Assembly (NCBI GenBank): GCA_024362935.1
Contig: JANCRA010000001.1
Span: 65,624,930 to 65,688,929 of the forward strand
Direction of reading: 5' to 3'
DNA length: 64,000 bases
Source of the DNA: Setophaga petechia
Taxonomy: Eukaryota; Chordata; Aves; Passeriformes; Parulidae
Shown in pieces: positions 9,453-20,523 of this stretch (its first letter is position 1; every line of letters starts with the position of its first letter). The notes below the pieces were generated by a model. It was not told the origin of the DNA. It ran no database searches and was given only the letters and a program-made list of their open reading frames with translations. The position numbers and the translations under genes were made by a program.

Positions 9453-10891
9453 ATTACCTTTGCAGTGCACTGTAGCATAGGCCTCTAGTCACCTACATCT
9501 AAGCAAATACCTTTTTCACTGTATCTCCAAAGGAGAATCTTTGCCTGTTGAGAAAACAGCTCCCATGGTTTTTAAAAGGGTACAAGAAGGTCTGCAGAGT
9601 GTTTTGCAAGAAGTACAAGAAAGTTGTCCAAAACCCCTTCGATTCGAATTGTACTGGGAAAGGAAAATGCAGGAGAGTGGAAAGGTACTGTTTTCTCTCA
9701 GTTTGCAAGCTGCTTACAAAATACCAGTGTTGTGCAGCCTTTAGCTTTGCAGCGTCCTGTAGCAAGTGTCTCTAGTCACCTACATCTAAGCATATTCCTT
9801 TTTCACAATATCTCGCAAGGAGAAACTCTGCCTGCTGAGAAAACATCTCCCATGGTGTTTTAGAAGGTACAAGAAGGTCTGCAGAGTGTTTTGCAAGAAG
9901 TACAAGAAAGTTGTCCAAAACCCCTAAAATTCAAATTGTACTGGGAAAGGAAAATGCAGGAGAGCGCAGGGGTACTGTTTTCTATCAGTTTGCAAACTGT
10001 GCCACAATGCAAGTGTTGTGCAGCCTTTACCTTTGCAGTGCGCTGTAGCAAGTGCCTCTAGCCACCTACATCTAAGCAAATACCTTTTTCACTGTATCTC
10101 CAAAGGAGAATCTTTGCCTGTTGAGAAAACAGCTCCCATGTTTTTTAAAAGGGTACAAGAAGGTCTGCAGAGTGTTTTGCAAGAAGTACAAGAAAGTTGT
10201 CCAAAACCCCTAAAATTCGAATTGTACTGGGAAAGGAAAATGCAGGAGAGTGGAAAGGTACTGTTTTCCCTCAATTTGGAAGCTGCTTACAAAATGTCAG
10301 TGTTTTGCAGCCTTTAGCTTTGCAGCGTCCTGTAGCAAGTGTCTCTAGTCACCTACATCTAAGCATATTCCTTTTTCACAATGTCTCACAAGGAGAAACT
10401 CTGCCTGCTGAGAAAATATCTCCCATGGTGTTTTAGAAGGTACAAGAAGGTCTGCAGAGTGTTTTGCAAGAAGTACAAGAAAGTTGTCCAAAACCCCTAA
10501 AATTCGAATTGTACTGGGAAAGGAAAATGCAGGAGAGTGGAAAGGTACTGTTTTCTATCAGTTTGCAAGCTGCTTACAAAATGCCAGTGTTGTGCAGCCT
10601 TTAGCTTTGCAGCGTCCTGTAGCAAGTGTCTCTAGTCACCTACATCTAAGCATATTCCTTTTTCACAATGTTTCACAAGCAGAGACTCTGCCTGCTGAGA
10701 AAACATCTCCCATGGTGTTTTAGAAGGTACAAGAAGGTCTGCAGAGTGTTTTGCAAGAAGTAAAAGAAAGTTGTCCAAAACCCCTAAAATTCGAATTGTA
10801 CTGGGAAAGGAAAATGCAGGAGAGTGGAAAGGTACTGTTTTCTATCAGTTTGCAAATTGTGCCACAATGCAAGTGTTGTGCAGCCATTACC
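9453..10891 (+). repeat. Satellite block 5 (5-monomer unit)
   Basis: Monomers A2 9624, B 9911, A1 10197, A2 10484, then L from 10771. It repeats block 4 at a 1,981-bp offset and recurs at 25060-26498. Confidence 0.93.
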
Positions 10892-11433
10892 TGAAGTTGG
10901 GCTGGCCGATGTTAGAGATGCCCGGCAAGCTTGCCAGCCCGCTTGCAGTCAGCAGAGACGTGGCCACAGTTCAGCTTCAGCCCGTGGGTGAAGTGAAGGA
11001 GAGACTCTCCAGTGTCAGGCGCAGTCAGGTCTATTGTGTTCCCACTGGAATCTGAAAAGTGGAGGGTCCCGAGGGCGGGACCGTAACAGGTTATAAAGAG
11101 AGTGGGAGGTATGGGGTGGCAACATTCAGGAACAAATGGGGGTCCAGGGAAGGGTGTTACAAAAATGATACACATGGAAGGAAAACTAAAGGGGAAGAAC
11201 TTAGGGAGGGGCCCCGGCCCCCTAACCAATCACTCGACGACCTAGTGAGAGATTTCTAGAAAAAGAGGCAGAAGGGCCAAGTGACTGGCAGGAAGCCGGG
11301 GGTGGAGAATGGAGAGAATACATTAGTTGTCATGGTAACTAAGGAGAGGTCAGGCGATTGACACTTAACTGGAGAAAAACTTGGGCAGAAACATAGCCAA
11401 AACAACTGAGGGGGAGCAGAACAAACCACAACA
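10892..11433 (-). mobile_element. Solo LTR copy 5
   Basis: Complete 542-bp LTR with ATTACC on both sides; no private base noticed. The right-hand flank is followed by ctccaaggagaatc, one A shorter than the usual ctccaaaggag; the partner copy 11 shares this deletion. Confidence 0.88.
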
Positions 11434-14303
11434 ATTACCTTTGCAGTGCACTGTAGCATAGGCCTCTAGTCACCTACATCTAAGCAAATACCTTTTTCAC
11501 TGTATCTCCAAGGAGAATCTTTGCCTTTTGAGAAAACAGCCCCCATGGTTTTTAAAAGGGTACAAGAAGGTCTGCAGAGTGTTTTGCAAGAAGTACAAGA
11601 AAGTTGTCCAAAACCCCGAAAATTCGAACTGTTCTGGGAAAGGAAAACGCAGGAGAGTGGAAAGGTACTGTTTTCTCTCAGTTTGCAAGCTGCTTACAAA
11701 ATGTCAGTGTTTTGCAGCCTTTAGCTTTGCAGCGTCCTGTAGCAAGTGTCTCTAGTCACCTACATTTAAGCATATTCTTTTTTAACAATGTCTCGCAAGG
11801 AGAAACTTTGCCTGCTGAGAAAACATCTCCCATGGTGTTTTAGAAGGTACAAGAAGGTCTGCAGACTGTTTTGCAAGAAGTACAAGAAAGTTTTCCAAAA
11901 CCCCTAAAATTCGAATTGTACTGGGAAAGGAAAATGCAGGAGAGTGCAGGGGTACTGTTTTCCATCAGTTTGCAAACTGTGCTACAATGCAAGTGTTGTG
12001 CAGCCTTTACCTTTGCAGTGCACTGTAGCAAGTGCCTCTAATCACCTACATCTAAGCAAATACCTTTTTCACTGTATCTCCAAAGGAGAATCTTTGCCTG
12101 TTGAGAAAACAGCTCCCATGGTTTTTAAAAGGGTACAAGAAGGTCTGCAGAGTGTTTTGCAAGAAGTACAAGAAAGTTGTCCAAAACCCCTAAAATTCGA
12201 ATTGTACTAAGAAAGGAAAATGCAGGAGAGTGGAAAGGTACTGTTTTCTCTCAGTTTGCAAGCTGCTTACAAAATGTCAGTGTTTTGCAGCCTTTAGCTT
12301 TGCAGCGTCCTGTAGCAAGTGTCTCTAGTCACCTATATTTAAGCATATTCCTTTTTCACAATGTCTCGCAAGGAGAAACTCTGCCTGCTGAGAAAACATC
12401 TCCCATGGTGTTTTAGAAGGTACAAGAAGGTCTGCAGAGTGTTTTGCAAGAAGTAAAAGAAAGTTGTCCAAAACCCCTTCGATTCGAATTGTACTGGGAA
12501 AGGAAAATGCAGGAGAGTGGAAAGGTACTGTTTTCTCTCAGTTTGCAAGCTGCTTACAAAATACCAGTGTTGTGCAGCCTTTAGCTTTGCAGCGTCCTGT
12601 AGCAAGTGTCTCTAGTCACCTACATCTAAGCATATTTCTTTTTCACAATATCTCGCAAGCAGAGACTCTGCCTGCTGAGAAAACATCTCCCATGGTGTTT
12701 TAGAAGGTACAAGAAGGTCTGCAGAGTGTTTTGCAAGAAGTAAAAGAAAGTTGTTCAAAACCCCTAAAATTCGAATTGTACTGGGAAAGGAAAATGCAGG
12801 AGACTGGAAAGGTAATGTTTTCTATCAGTTTGCAAACTGTGCCACAATGCAAGTGTTCTGCAGCCTTTAGCTTTGCAGCGTCCTGTAGCAAGTGCCTCTA
12901 GCCACCTACATCTAAGCAAATACCTTTTTCACTGTATCTCCAAAGGAGAATCTTTGCCTGTTGAGAAAACAGCTCCCATGGTTTTTAAAAGGGTACAAGA
13001 AGGTCTGCAGAGTGTTTTGCAAGAAGTACAAGAAAGTTGTCCAAAACCCCTAAAATTCGAATTGTACTGGGAAAGGAAAATGCAGGAGAGTGGAAAGGTA
13101 CTGTTTTCTCTCAGTTTGCAAACTGTGCCACAATGCCAGTGTTGTGCAGCCTTTAGCTTTGCAGCGTCCTGTAGCAAGTGTCTCTAGTCACCTACATCTA
13201 AGCATATTCCTTTCTAACAATGTTTCACAAGCACAGACTCTGCCTGCTGAGAAAACATCTCCCATGGTGTTTTAGAAGGTACAAGAAGGTCTGCAGAGTG
13301 TTTTGCAAGAAGTAAAAGAAAGTTGTCCAAAACCCCTTCGATTTGAATTTCGCTGGGTAAGGAAAATGCAGGAGAGTGCAGGGGTACTGTTTTCCATCAG
13401 TTTGCAAACTGTGCTACAATGCAAGTGTTGTGCAGCCTTTACCTTTGCAGTGCACTGTAGCAAGTGCCTCTAATCACCTACATCTAAGCAAATACCTTTT
13501 TCACTGTATCTCCAAAGGAGAATCTTTGCCTGTTGAGAAAACAGCTCCCATGGTTTTTAAAAGGGTATAAGAAGGTCTGCAGAGTGTTTTGCAAGAAGTA
13601 AAAGAAAGTTGTCCAAAACCCCTAAAATTCGAATTGTACTAAGAAAGGAAAATGCAGGAGAGTGGAAAGGTACTGTTTTCTCTCAGTTTGCAAGCTGCTT
13701 ACAAAATGTCAGTGTTTTGCAGCCTTTAGCTTTGCAGCGTCCTGTAGCAAGTGTCTCTAGTCACCTATATTTAAGCATATTCCTTTTTCACAATGTCTCG
13801 CAAGGAGAAACTCTGCCTGCTGAGAAAACATCTCCCATGGTGTTTTAGAAGGTACAAGAAGGTCTGCAGAGTGTTTTGCAAGAAGTACAAGAAAGTTGTC
13901 CAAAACCCCTTCGATTCGAATTGTACTGGGAAAGGAAAATGCAGGAGAGTGGAAAGGTACTGTTTTCTCTCAGTTTGCAAGCTGCTTACAAAATGCCAGT
14001 GTTGTGCAGCCTTTAGCTTTGCAGCGTCCTGTAGCAAGTGTCTCTAGTCACCTACATCTAAGCATATTCCTTTTTCACAATATCTCGCAAGCAGAGACTC
14101 TGCCTGCTGAGAAAACATCTCCCATGGTGTTTTAGAAGGTACAAGAAGGTCTGCAGAGTGTTTTGCAAGAAGTAAAAGAAAGTTGTCCAAAACCCCTAAA
14201 ATTCGAATTGTACTGGGAAAGGAAAATGCAGGAGAGTGGAAAGGTACTGTTTTCTATCAGTTTGCAAACTGTGCCACAATGCAAGTGTTGTGCAGCCATT
14301 ACC
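11434..14303 (+). repeat. Satellite block 6 (10-monomer unit)
   Basis: Monomers A1 11604, B 11891, A1 12177, A2 12464, B-with-A-patch 12751, H chimera 13037, B 13323, A1 13609, A2 13896, then L from 14183. The 11604 monomer has several private bases (ccccgaaaattcg, gttctggg, aaaacgcag, ttaacaatg). The 13323 monomer has the cttcgatttg head. It recurs at 27041-29910. Confidence 0.92.
12751..13322 (+). repeat. Two adjacent chimeric monomers (B-with-A-patch, then B/A)
   Basis: The 12751 monomer is B on both sides but has the A sequence gcctttagctttgcagcg in the middle, a conversion-like patch. The 13037 monomer is B up to gtgccacaatg, then A (ccagtgttgtgcagccttt onward). The switch lies at or just beside the site where the LTR entered other B monomers. 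The 13037 type (H) also occurs at 15877, 28644, 31484, 39718, 42558, 50793, 59572 and 62699. Confidence 0.85.
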
Positions 14304-14845
14304 TGAAGTTGGGCTGGCCGATGTTAGAGATGCCCGGCAAGCTTGCCAGCCCGCTTGCAGTCAGCAGAGACGTGGCCACAGTTCAGCTTCAGCCCGTGGG
14401 TGAAGTGAAGGAGAGACTCTCCAGTGTCAGGCGCAGTCAGGTCTATTGTGTTCCCACTGGAATCTGAAAAGTGGAGGGTCCCGAGGGCGGGACCGTAACA
14501 GGTTATAAAGAGAGTGGGAGGTATGGGGTGGCAACATTCAGGAACAAATGGGGGTCCAGGGAAGGGTGTTACAAAAATGATACACATGGAAGGAAAACTA
14601 AAGGGGAAGAACTTAGGGAGGGGCCCCGGCCCCCTAACCAATCACTCGACGACCTAGTGAGAGATTTCTAGAAAAAGAGGCAGAAGGGCCAAGTGACTGG
14701 CAGGAAGCCGGGGGTGGAGAATGGAGAGAATACATTAGTTGTCATGGTAACTAAGGAGAGGTCAGGCGATTGACACTTAACTGGAGAAAAACTTGGGCAG
14801 AAACATAGCCAAAACAACTGAGGGGGAGCAGAACAAACCACAACA
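14304..14845 (-). mobile_element. Solo LTR copy 6
   Basis: Complete 542-bp LTR, ATTACC both sides, consensus sequence by eye. Partner of copy 12 in the 15.6-kb duplication. Confidence 0.88.
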
Positions 14846-17143
14846 ATTACCTTTGCAGTGCACTGTAGCATAGGCCTCTAGTCACCTACATCTAAGCAAA
14901 TACCTTTTTCACTGTATCTCCAAAGGAGAATCTTTGCCTGTTGAGAAAACAGCTCCCATGGTTTTTAAAAGGGTACAAGAAGGTCTGCAGAGTGTTTTGC
15001 AAGAAGTACAAGAAAGTTGTCCAAAACCCCTAAAATTCGAATTGTACTGGGAAAGGAAAATGCAGGAGAGTGGAAAGGTACTGTTTTCCCTCAGTTTGCA
15101 AGCTGCTTACAAAATGTCAGTGTTTTGCAGCCTTTAGCTTTGCAGCGTCCTGTAGCAAGTGTCTCAAGTCACCTACATCTAAGCATATTCCTTTTTCACA
15201 ATGTCTCGCAAGGAGAAACTCTGCCTGCTGAGAAAACATCTCCCATGGTGTTTTAGAAGGTACAAGAAGGTCTGCAGAGTGTTTTGCAAGAAGTACAAGA
15301 AAGTTGTCCAAAACCCCTAAAATTCGAATTGTACTGGGAAAGGAAAATGCAGGAGAGTGGAAAGGTACTGTTTTCTCTCAGTTTGCAAGCTGGTTACAAA
15401 ATACCAGTGTTGTGCAGCCTTTAGCTTTGCAGCGTCCTGTAGCAAGTGTCTCTAGTCACCTACATCTAAGCATATTCCTTTTTCACAATGTCTCGCAAGG
15501 AGAAACTCTGCCTGCTGAGAAAACATCTCCCATGGTGTTTTAGAAGGTACAAGAAGGTCTGCAGAGTGTTTTGCAAGAAGTAAAAGAAAGTTGTCCAAAA
15601 CCCCTAAAATTCGAATTGTACTGGGAAAGGAAAATGCAGGAGAGTGGAAAGGTACTGTTTTCTCTCAGTTTGCAAACTGTGCCACAATGCAAGTGTTGTG
15701 CAGCCTTTACCTTTGCAGTGCACTGTAGCAAGTGCCTCTAGCCACCTACATCTAAGCAAATACCTTTTTCACTGTATCTCCAAAGGAGAATCTTTGCCTG
15801 TTGAGAAAACAGCTCCCATGGTTTTTAAAAGGGTACAAGAAGGTCTGCAGAGTGTTTTGCAAGAAGTACAAGAAAGTTGTCCAAAACCCCTAAAATTCGA
15901 ATTGTACTGGGAAAGGAAAATGCAGGAGAGTGGAAAGGTACTGTTTTCTCTCAGTTTGCAAACTGTGCCACAATGCCAGTGTTGTGCAGCCTTTAGCTTT
16001 GCAGCGTCCTGTAGCAAGTGTCTCTAGTCACCTACATTTAAGCATATTCCTTTTTAACAATGTTTCAAAAGCACAGACTCTGCCTGCTGAGAAAACATCT
16101 CCCATGGTGTTTTAGAAGGTACAAGAAGGTCTGCAGAGTGTTTTGCAAGAAGTAAAAGAAAGTTGTCCAAAACCCCTTCGATTTGAATTTCGCTGGGTAA
16201 GGAAAATGCAGGAGAGTGCAGGGGTACTGTTTTCCATCAGTTTGCAAACTGTGCTACAATGCAAGTGTTGTGCAGCCTTTACCTTTGCAGTGCACTGTAG
16301 CAAGTGCCTCTAATCACCTACATCTAAGCAAATACCTTTTTCACTGTATCTCCAAAGGAGAATCTTTGCCTGTTGAGAAAACAGCTCCCATGGTTTTTAA
16401 AAGGGTACAAGAAGGTCTGCAGAGTGTTTTGCAAGAAGTACAAGAAAGTTGTCCAAAACCCCTAAAATTCGAATTGTACTAAGAAAGGAAAATGCAGGAG
16501 AGTGGAAAGGTACTGTTTTCTCTCAGTTTGCAAGCTGCTTACAAAATGTCAGTGTTTTGCAGCCTTTAGCTTTGCAGCGTCCTGTAGCAAGTGTCTCTAG
16601 TCACCTATATTTAAGCATATTCCTTTTTCACAATGTCTCGCAAGGAGAAACTCTGCCTGCTGAGAAAACATCTCCCATGGTGTTTTAGAAGGTACAAGAA
16701 GGTCTGCAGAGTGTTTTGCAAGAAGTACAAGAAAGTTGTCCAAAACCCCTAAAATTCGAATTGTACTGGGAAAGGAAAATGCAGGAGAGTGGAAAGGTAC
16801 TGTTTTCTCTCAGTTTGCAAGCTGCTTACAAAATGCCAGTGTTGTGCAGCCTTTAGCTTTGCAGCGTCCTGTAGCAAGTGTCTCTAGTCACCTACATCTA
16901 AGCATATTCCTTTTTCACAATGTTTCACAAGCAGAGACTCTGCCTGCTGAGAAAACATCTCCCATGGTGTTTTAGAAGGTACAAGAAGGTCTGCAGAGTG
17001 TTTTGCAAGAAGTAAAAGAAAGTTGTCCAAAACCCCTAAAATTCGAATTGTACTGGGAAAGGAAAATGCAGGAGAGTGGAAAGGTACTGTTTTCTATCAG
17101 TTTGCAAACTGTGCCACAATGCACGTGTTGTGCAGCCATTACC
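14846..17143 (+). repeat. Satellite block 7 (8-monomer unit of H type)
   Basis: Monomers A1 15017, A2 15304, B 15591, H 15877, B 16163, A1 16449, A2 16736, then L from 17023. The A1 has gtctcaagtcacc in place of gtctctagtcacc. This A1-A2-B-H-B-A1-A2-L order recurs six times in the window (here, 30453, 38687, 41527, 49762 and 61668) and is the commonest unit. Confidence 0.93.
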
Positions 17144-17685
17144 TGAAGTTGGGCTGGCCGATGTTAGAGATGCCCGGCAAGCTTGCCAGCCCGCTTGCAG
17201 TCAGCAGAGACGTGGCCACAGTTCAGCTTCAGCCCGTGGGTGAAGTGAAGGAGAGACTCTCCAGTGTCAGGCGCAGTCAGGTCTATTGTGTTCCCACTGG
17301 AATCTGAAAAGTGGAGGGTCCCGAGGGCGGGACCGTAACAGGTTATAAAGAGAGTGGGAGGTATGGGGTGGCAACATTCAGGAACAAATGGGGGTCCAGG
17401 GAAGGGTGTTACAAAAATGATACACATGGAAGGAAAACTAAAGGGGAAGAACTTAGGGAGGGGCCCCGGCCCCCTAACCAATCACTCGACGACCTAGTGA
17501 GAGATTTCTAGAAAAAGAGGCAGAAGGGCCAAGTGACTGGCAGGAAGCCGGGGGTGGAGAATGGAGAGAATACATTAGTTGTCATGGTAACTAAGGAGAG
17601 GTCAGGCGATTGACACTTAACTGGAGAAAAACTTGGGCAGAAGCATAGCCAAAACAACTGAGGGGGAGCAGAACAAACCACAACA
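17144..17685 (-). mobile_element. Solo LTR copy 7
   Basis: Complete 542-bp LTR with both ATTACC flanks. It shares G at 17643 (aagcatag) and the left-flank variant atgcacgtg with copy 1, from which it differs by the 15.6-kb shift. Confidence 0.88.
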
Positions 17686-19981
17686 ATTACCTTTGCAGTG
17701 CACTGTAGCATAGGCCTCTAGTCACCTACATCTAAGCAAATACCTTTTTCACTGTATCTCCAAAGGAGAATCTTTGCCTGTTCAGAAAACAGCTCCCATG
17801 GTTTTTAAAAGGGTACAAGAAGGTCTGCAGAGTGTTTTGCAAGAAGTACAAGAAAGTTGTCCAAAACCCCTAAAATTCGAATTGTACTGGGAAAGGAAAA
17901 TGCAGGAGAGTGGAAAGGTACTGTTTTCTATCAGTTTGCAAACTGTGCCACAATGCAAGTGTTGTGCAGCCATTACCTTTGCAGTGCACTGTAGCAAGTG
18001 CCTCTAGCCACCTACATCTAAGCAAATACCTTTTTCACAGTATCTCCTAAGGAGAAACTTTGCCTTTTGAGAAAACAGCCCCCATCTTTTTAAAAGGGTA
18101 CAAGAAGGTCTGCAGAGTGTTTTGCAAGAAGTACAAGAAAGTTGTCCAAAACCCTGAAAATTCGAACTGTTCTGGGAAAGGAAAACGCAGCAGAGTGGAA
18201 AGGTACTGTTTTCTCTCAGTTTGCAAGCTGCTTACAAAATGTCAGTGTTTTGCAGCCTTTAGCTTTGCAGGGTCCTGTAGCAAGTGTCTCTAGTCACCTA
18301 CATTTAAGCATATTCTTTTTTAACAATGTCTCGCAAGGAGAAACTCTGCCTGCTGAGAAAACATCTCCCATGGTGTTTTAGAAGGTACAAGAAGGTCTGC
18401 AGAGTGTTTTGCAAGAAGTAAAAAAAGTTGTCCAAAACCCCTAAAATTCGAATTGTACTGGGAAAGGAAAATGCAGGAGAGTGGAAAGGTACTGTTTTCT
18501 CTCAGTTTGCAAGCTGCTTACAAAATGCCAGTGTTGTGCAGCCTTTAGCTTTGCAGCGTCCTGTAGCAAGTGTCTCTAGTCACCTACATCTAAGCATATT
18601 CCTTTTTCACAATATCTCGCAACGAGAAACTCTGCCTGCTGAGAAAACATCTCCCATGGTGTTTTAGAAGGTACAAGAAGGTCTGCAGAGTGTTTTGCAA
18701 GAAGTACAAGAAAGTTGTCCAAAACCCCTAAAATTCAAATTGTACTGGGAAAGGAAAATGCAAGAGAGTGGAAAGGTACTGTTTTCTATCAGTTTGCAAA
18801 CTGTGCCACAATGCAAGTGTTGTGCAGCCTTTACCTTTGCAGTGCACTGTAGCAAGTGCCTCTAGCCACCTTCATCTAAGCAAATACCTTTTTCACAGTA
18901 TCTCCAAAGGAGAATCTTTTCCTGTTGAGAAAACAGCTCCCATGGTTTTTAAAAGGGTACAAGAAGGTCTGCAGAGTGTTTTGCAAGAAGTACAAGAAAG
19001 TTGTCCAAAACCCCTAAAATTCGAATTGCACTAAGAAAGGAAAATGCAGGAGAGTTGAAAGGTACTGTTTTCCCTCAGTTTGCAAGCTGCTTACAAAATG
19101 TCAGTGTTTTGCAGCCTTTAGCTTTGCAGCGTCCTGTAGCAAGTGTCTCTAGTCACCTACATCTAAGCAAATTCCTTTTCCACAATGTCTCGCAAGGAGA
19201 AACTCTGCCTGCTGAGAAAACATCTCCCATGGTGTTTCAGAAGGTACAAGAAGGTCTGCAGAGTGTTTTGCAAGAAGTACAAGAAAGTTGTCCAAAACCC
19301 CTAAAATTCGAATTGTACTGGGAAAGGAAAACGCAGGAGAGTGGAAAGGTACTGTTTTCTCTCAGTTTGCAAGCTGCTTACAAAATGCCAGTGTTGTGCA
19401 GCCTTTAGCTTTGCAGCGTCCTGTAGCAAGTGTCTCTAGTCACCTACATCTAAGCATATTCCTTCTTAACAATGTTTCGCAAGCAGAGACTCTTCCTGCT
19501 GAGAAAACATCTCCCATGGTGTTTTAGAAGGTAGAAGAAGGTCTGCAGAGTATTTTGCAAGAAGTAAAAGAAAGTTGTCCAAAACCCCTTCGATTTGAAT
19601 TTCGCTGGGTAAGGAAAATGCAGGAGAGTGCAGGGCTACTGTTTTCTATCAGTTTGCAAACTGTGCCACAATGCAAGTGTTGTGCAGCCTTTACCTTTGG
19701 AGTGCACTGTAGTAAGTGCCTTTAATCACCTACATCTTAGCAAATACCTTTTTCACTGTATCTCCAAAAGAGAATCTTTGCCTGTTGAGAAAACAGCTCC
19801 CATGGTTTTTAAAAGGGTACAAGAAGGTCTGCAGAGTGTTTTGCAAGAAGTAAAAGAAAGTTGTCCAAAACCCCTAAAATTCGAATTGTACTGGGAAAGG
19901 AAAATGCAGGAGAGTGGAAAGGTACTGTTTTCTATCAGTTTGCAAACTGTGCCACAATGCAAGTGTTGTGCAGCCATTACC
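17686..19981 (+). repeat. Satellite block 8 (8-monomer unit, second copy)
   Basis: Monomers B 17857 (empty LTR site), A1 18142, A2 18428, B 18715, A1 19001, A2 19288, B 19575, then L from 19861. Copy of block 2, shorter by one base because of the change at 18086. Confidence 0.93.
17857..18141 (+). repeat. B monomer with LTR-free target site, second copy
   Basis: Partner of the 2249 monomer in the 15.6-kb duplication, with gcagccattacctttgcag and no LTR. Its end carries the ccatcttttt change not found in the first copy. Confidence 0.85.
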
Positions 19982-20523
19982 TGAAGTTGGGCTGGCCGAT
20001 GTTAGAGATGCCCGGCAAGCTTGCCAGCCCGCTTGCAGTCAGCAGAGACGTGGCCACAGTTCAGCTTCAGCCCGTGGGTGAAGTGAAGGAGAGACTCTCC
20101 AGTGTCAGGCGCAGTCAGGTCTATTGTGTTCCCACTGGAATCTGAAAAGTGGAGGGTCCCGAGGGCGGGACCGTAACAGGTTATAAAGAGAGTGGGAGGT
20201 ATGGGGTGGCAACATTCAGGAACAAATGGGGGTCCAGGGAAGGGTGTTACAAAAATGATACACATGGAAGGAAAACTAAAGGGGGAGAACTTAGGGAGGG
20301 GCCCCGGCCCCCTAACCAATCACTCGACGACCTAGTGAGAGATTTCTAGAAAAAGAGGCAGAAGGGCCAAGTGACTGGCAGGAAGCCGGGGGTGGAGAAT
20401 GGAGAGAATACATTAGTTGTCATGGAAACTAAGGAGAGGTCAGGCGATTGACACTTAACTGGAGAAAAACTTGGGCAGAAACATAGCCAAAACAACTGAG
20501 GGGGAGCAGAACAAACCACAACA
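19982..20523 (-). mobile_element. Solo LTR copy 8
   Basis: Complete 542-bp LTR. Private bases G at 20285 and A at 20426 are the same as in copy 2, confirming descent through the 15.6-kb duplication. Confidence 0.88.

Larger units (their letters stand above)
8911..10891 (+). repeat. 1,981-bp five-monomer HOR unit, tandem copy b
   Basis: Second copy of the unit at 6930-8910. The only clear difference noticed in the satellite part is tttggaagctg near 10278 where copy a has tttgcaagctg. Such near-identity marks it as one of the youngest duplications in the window. Confidence 0.92.
1415..17022 (+). repeat. 15.6-kb super-repeat, first copy
   Basis: The order of LTR units (8,7,5,5,10,8 monomers) and their private bases recur 15,607-15,608 bp downstream. 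LTR starts pair as 1536/17144, 4375/19982, 6930/22537, 8911/24518, 10892/26499, 14304/29911. Boundaries are approximate: monomers left of about 1.4 kb no longer match their partners. Confidence 0.9.
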
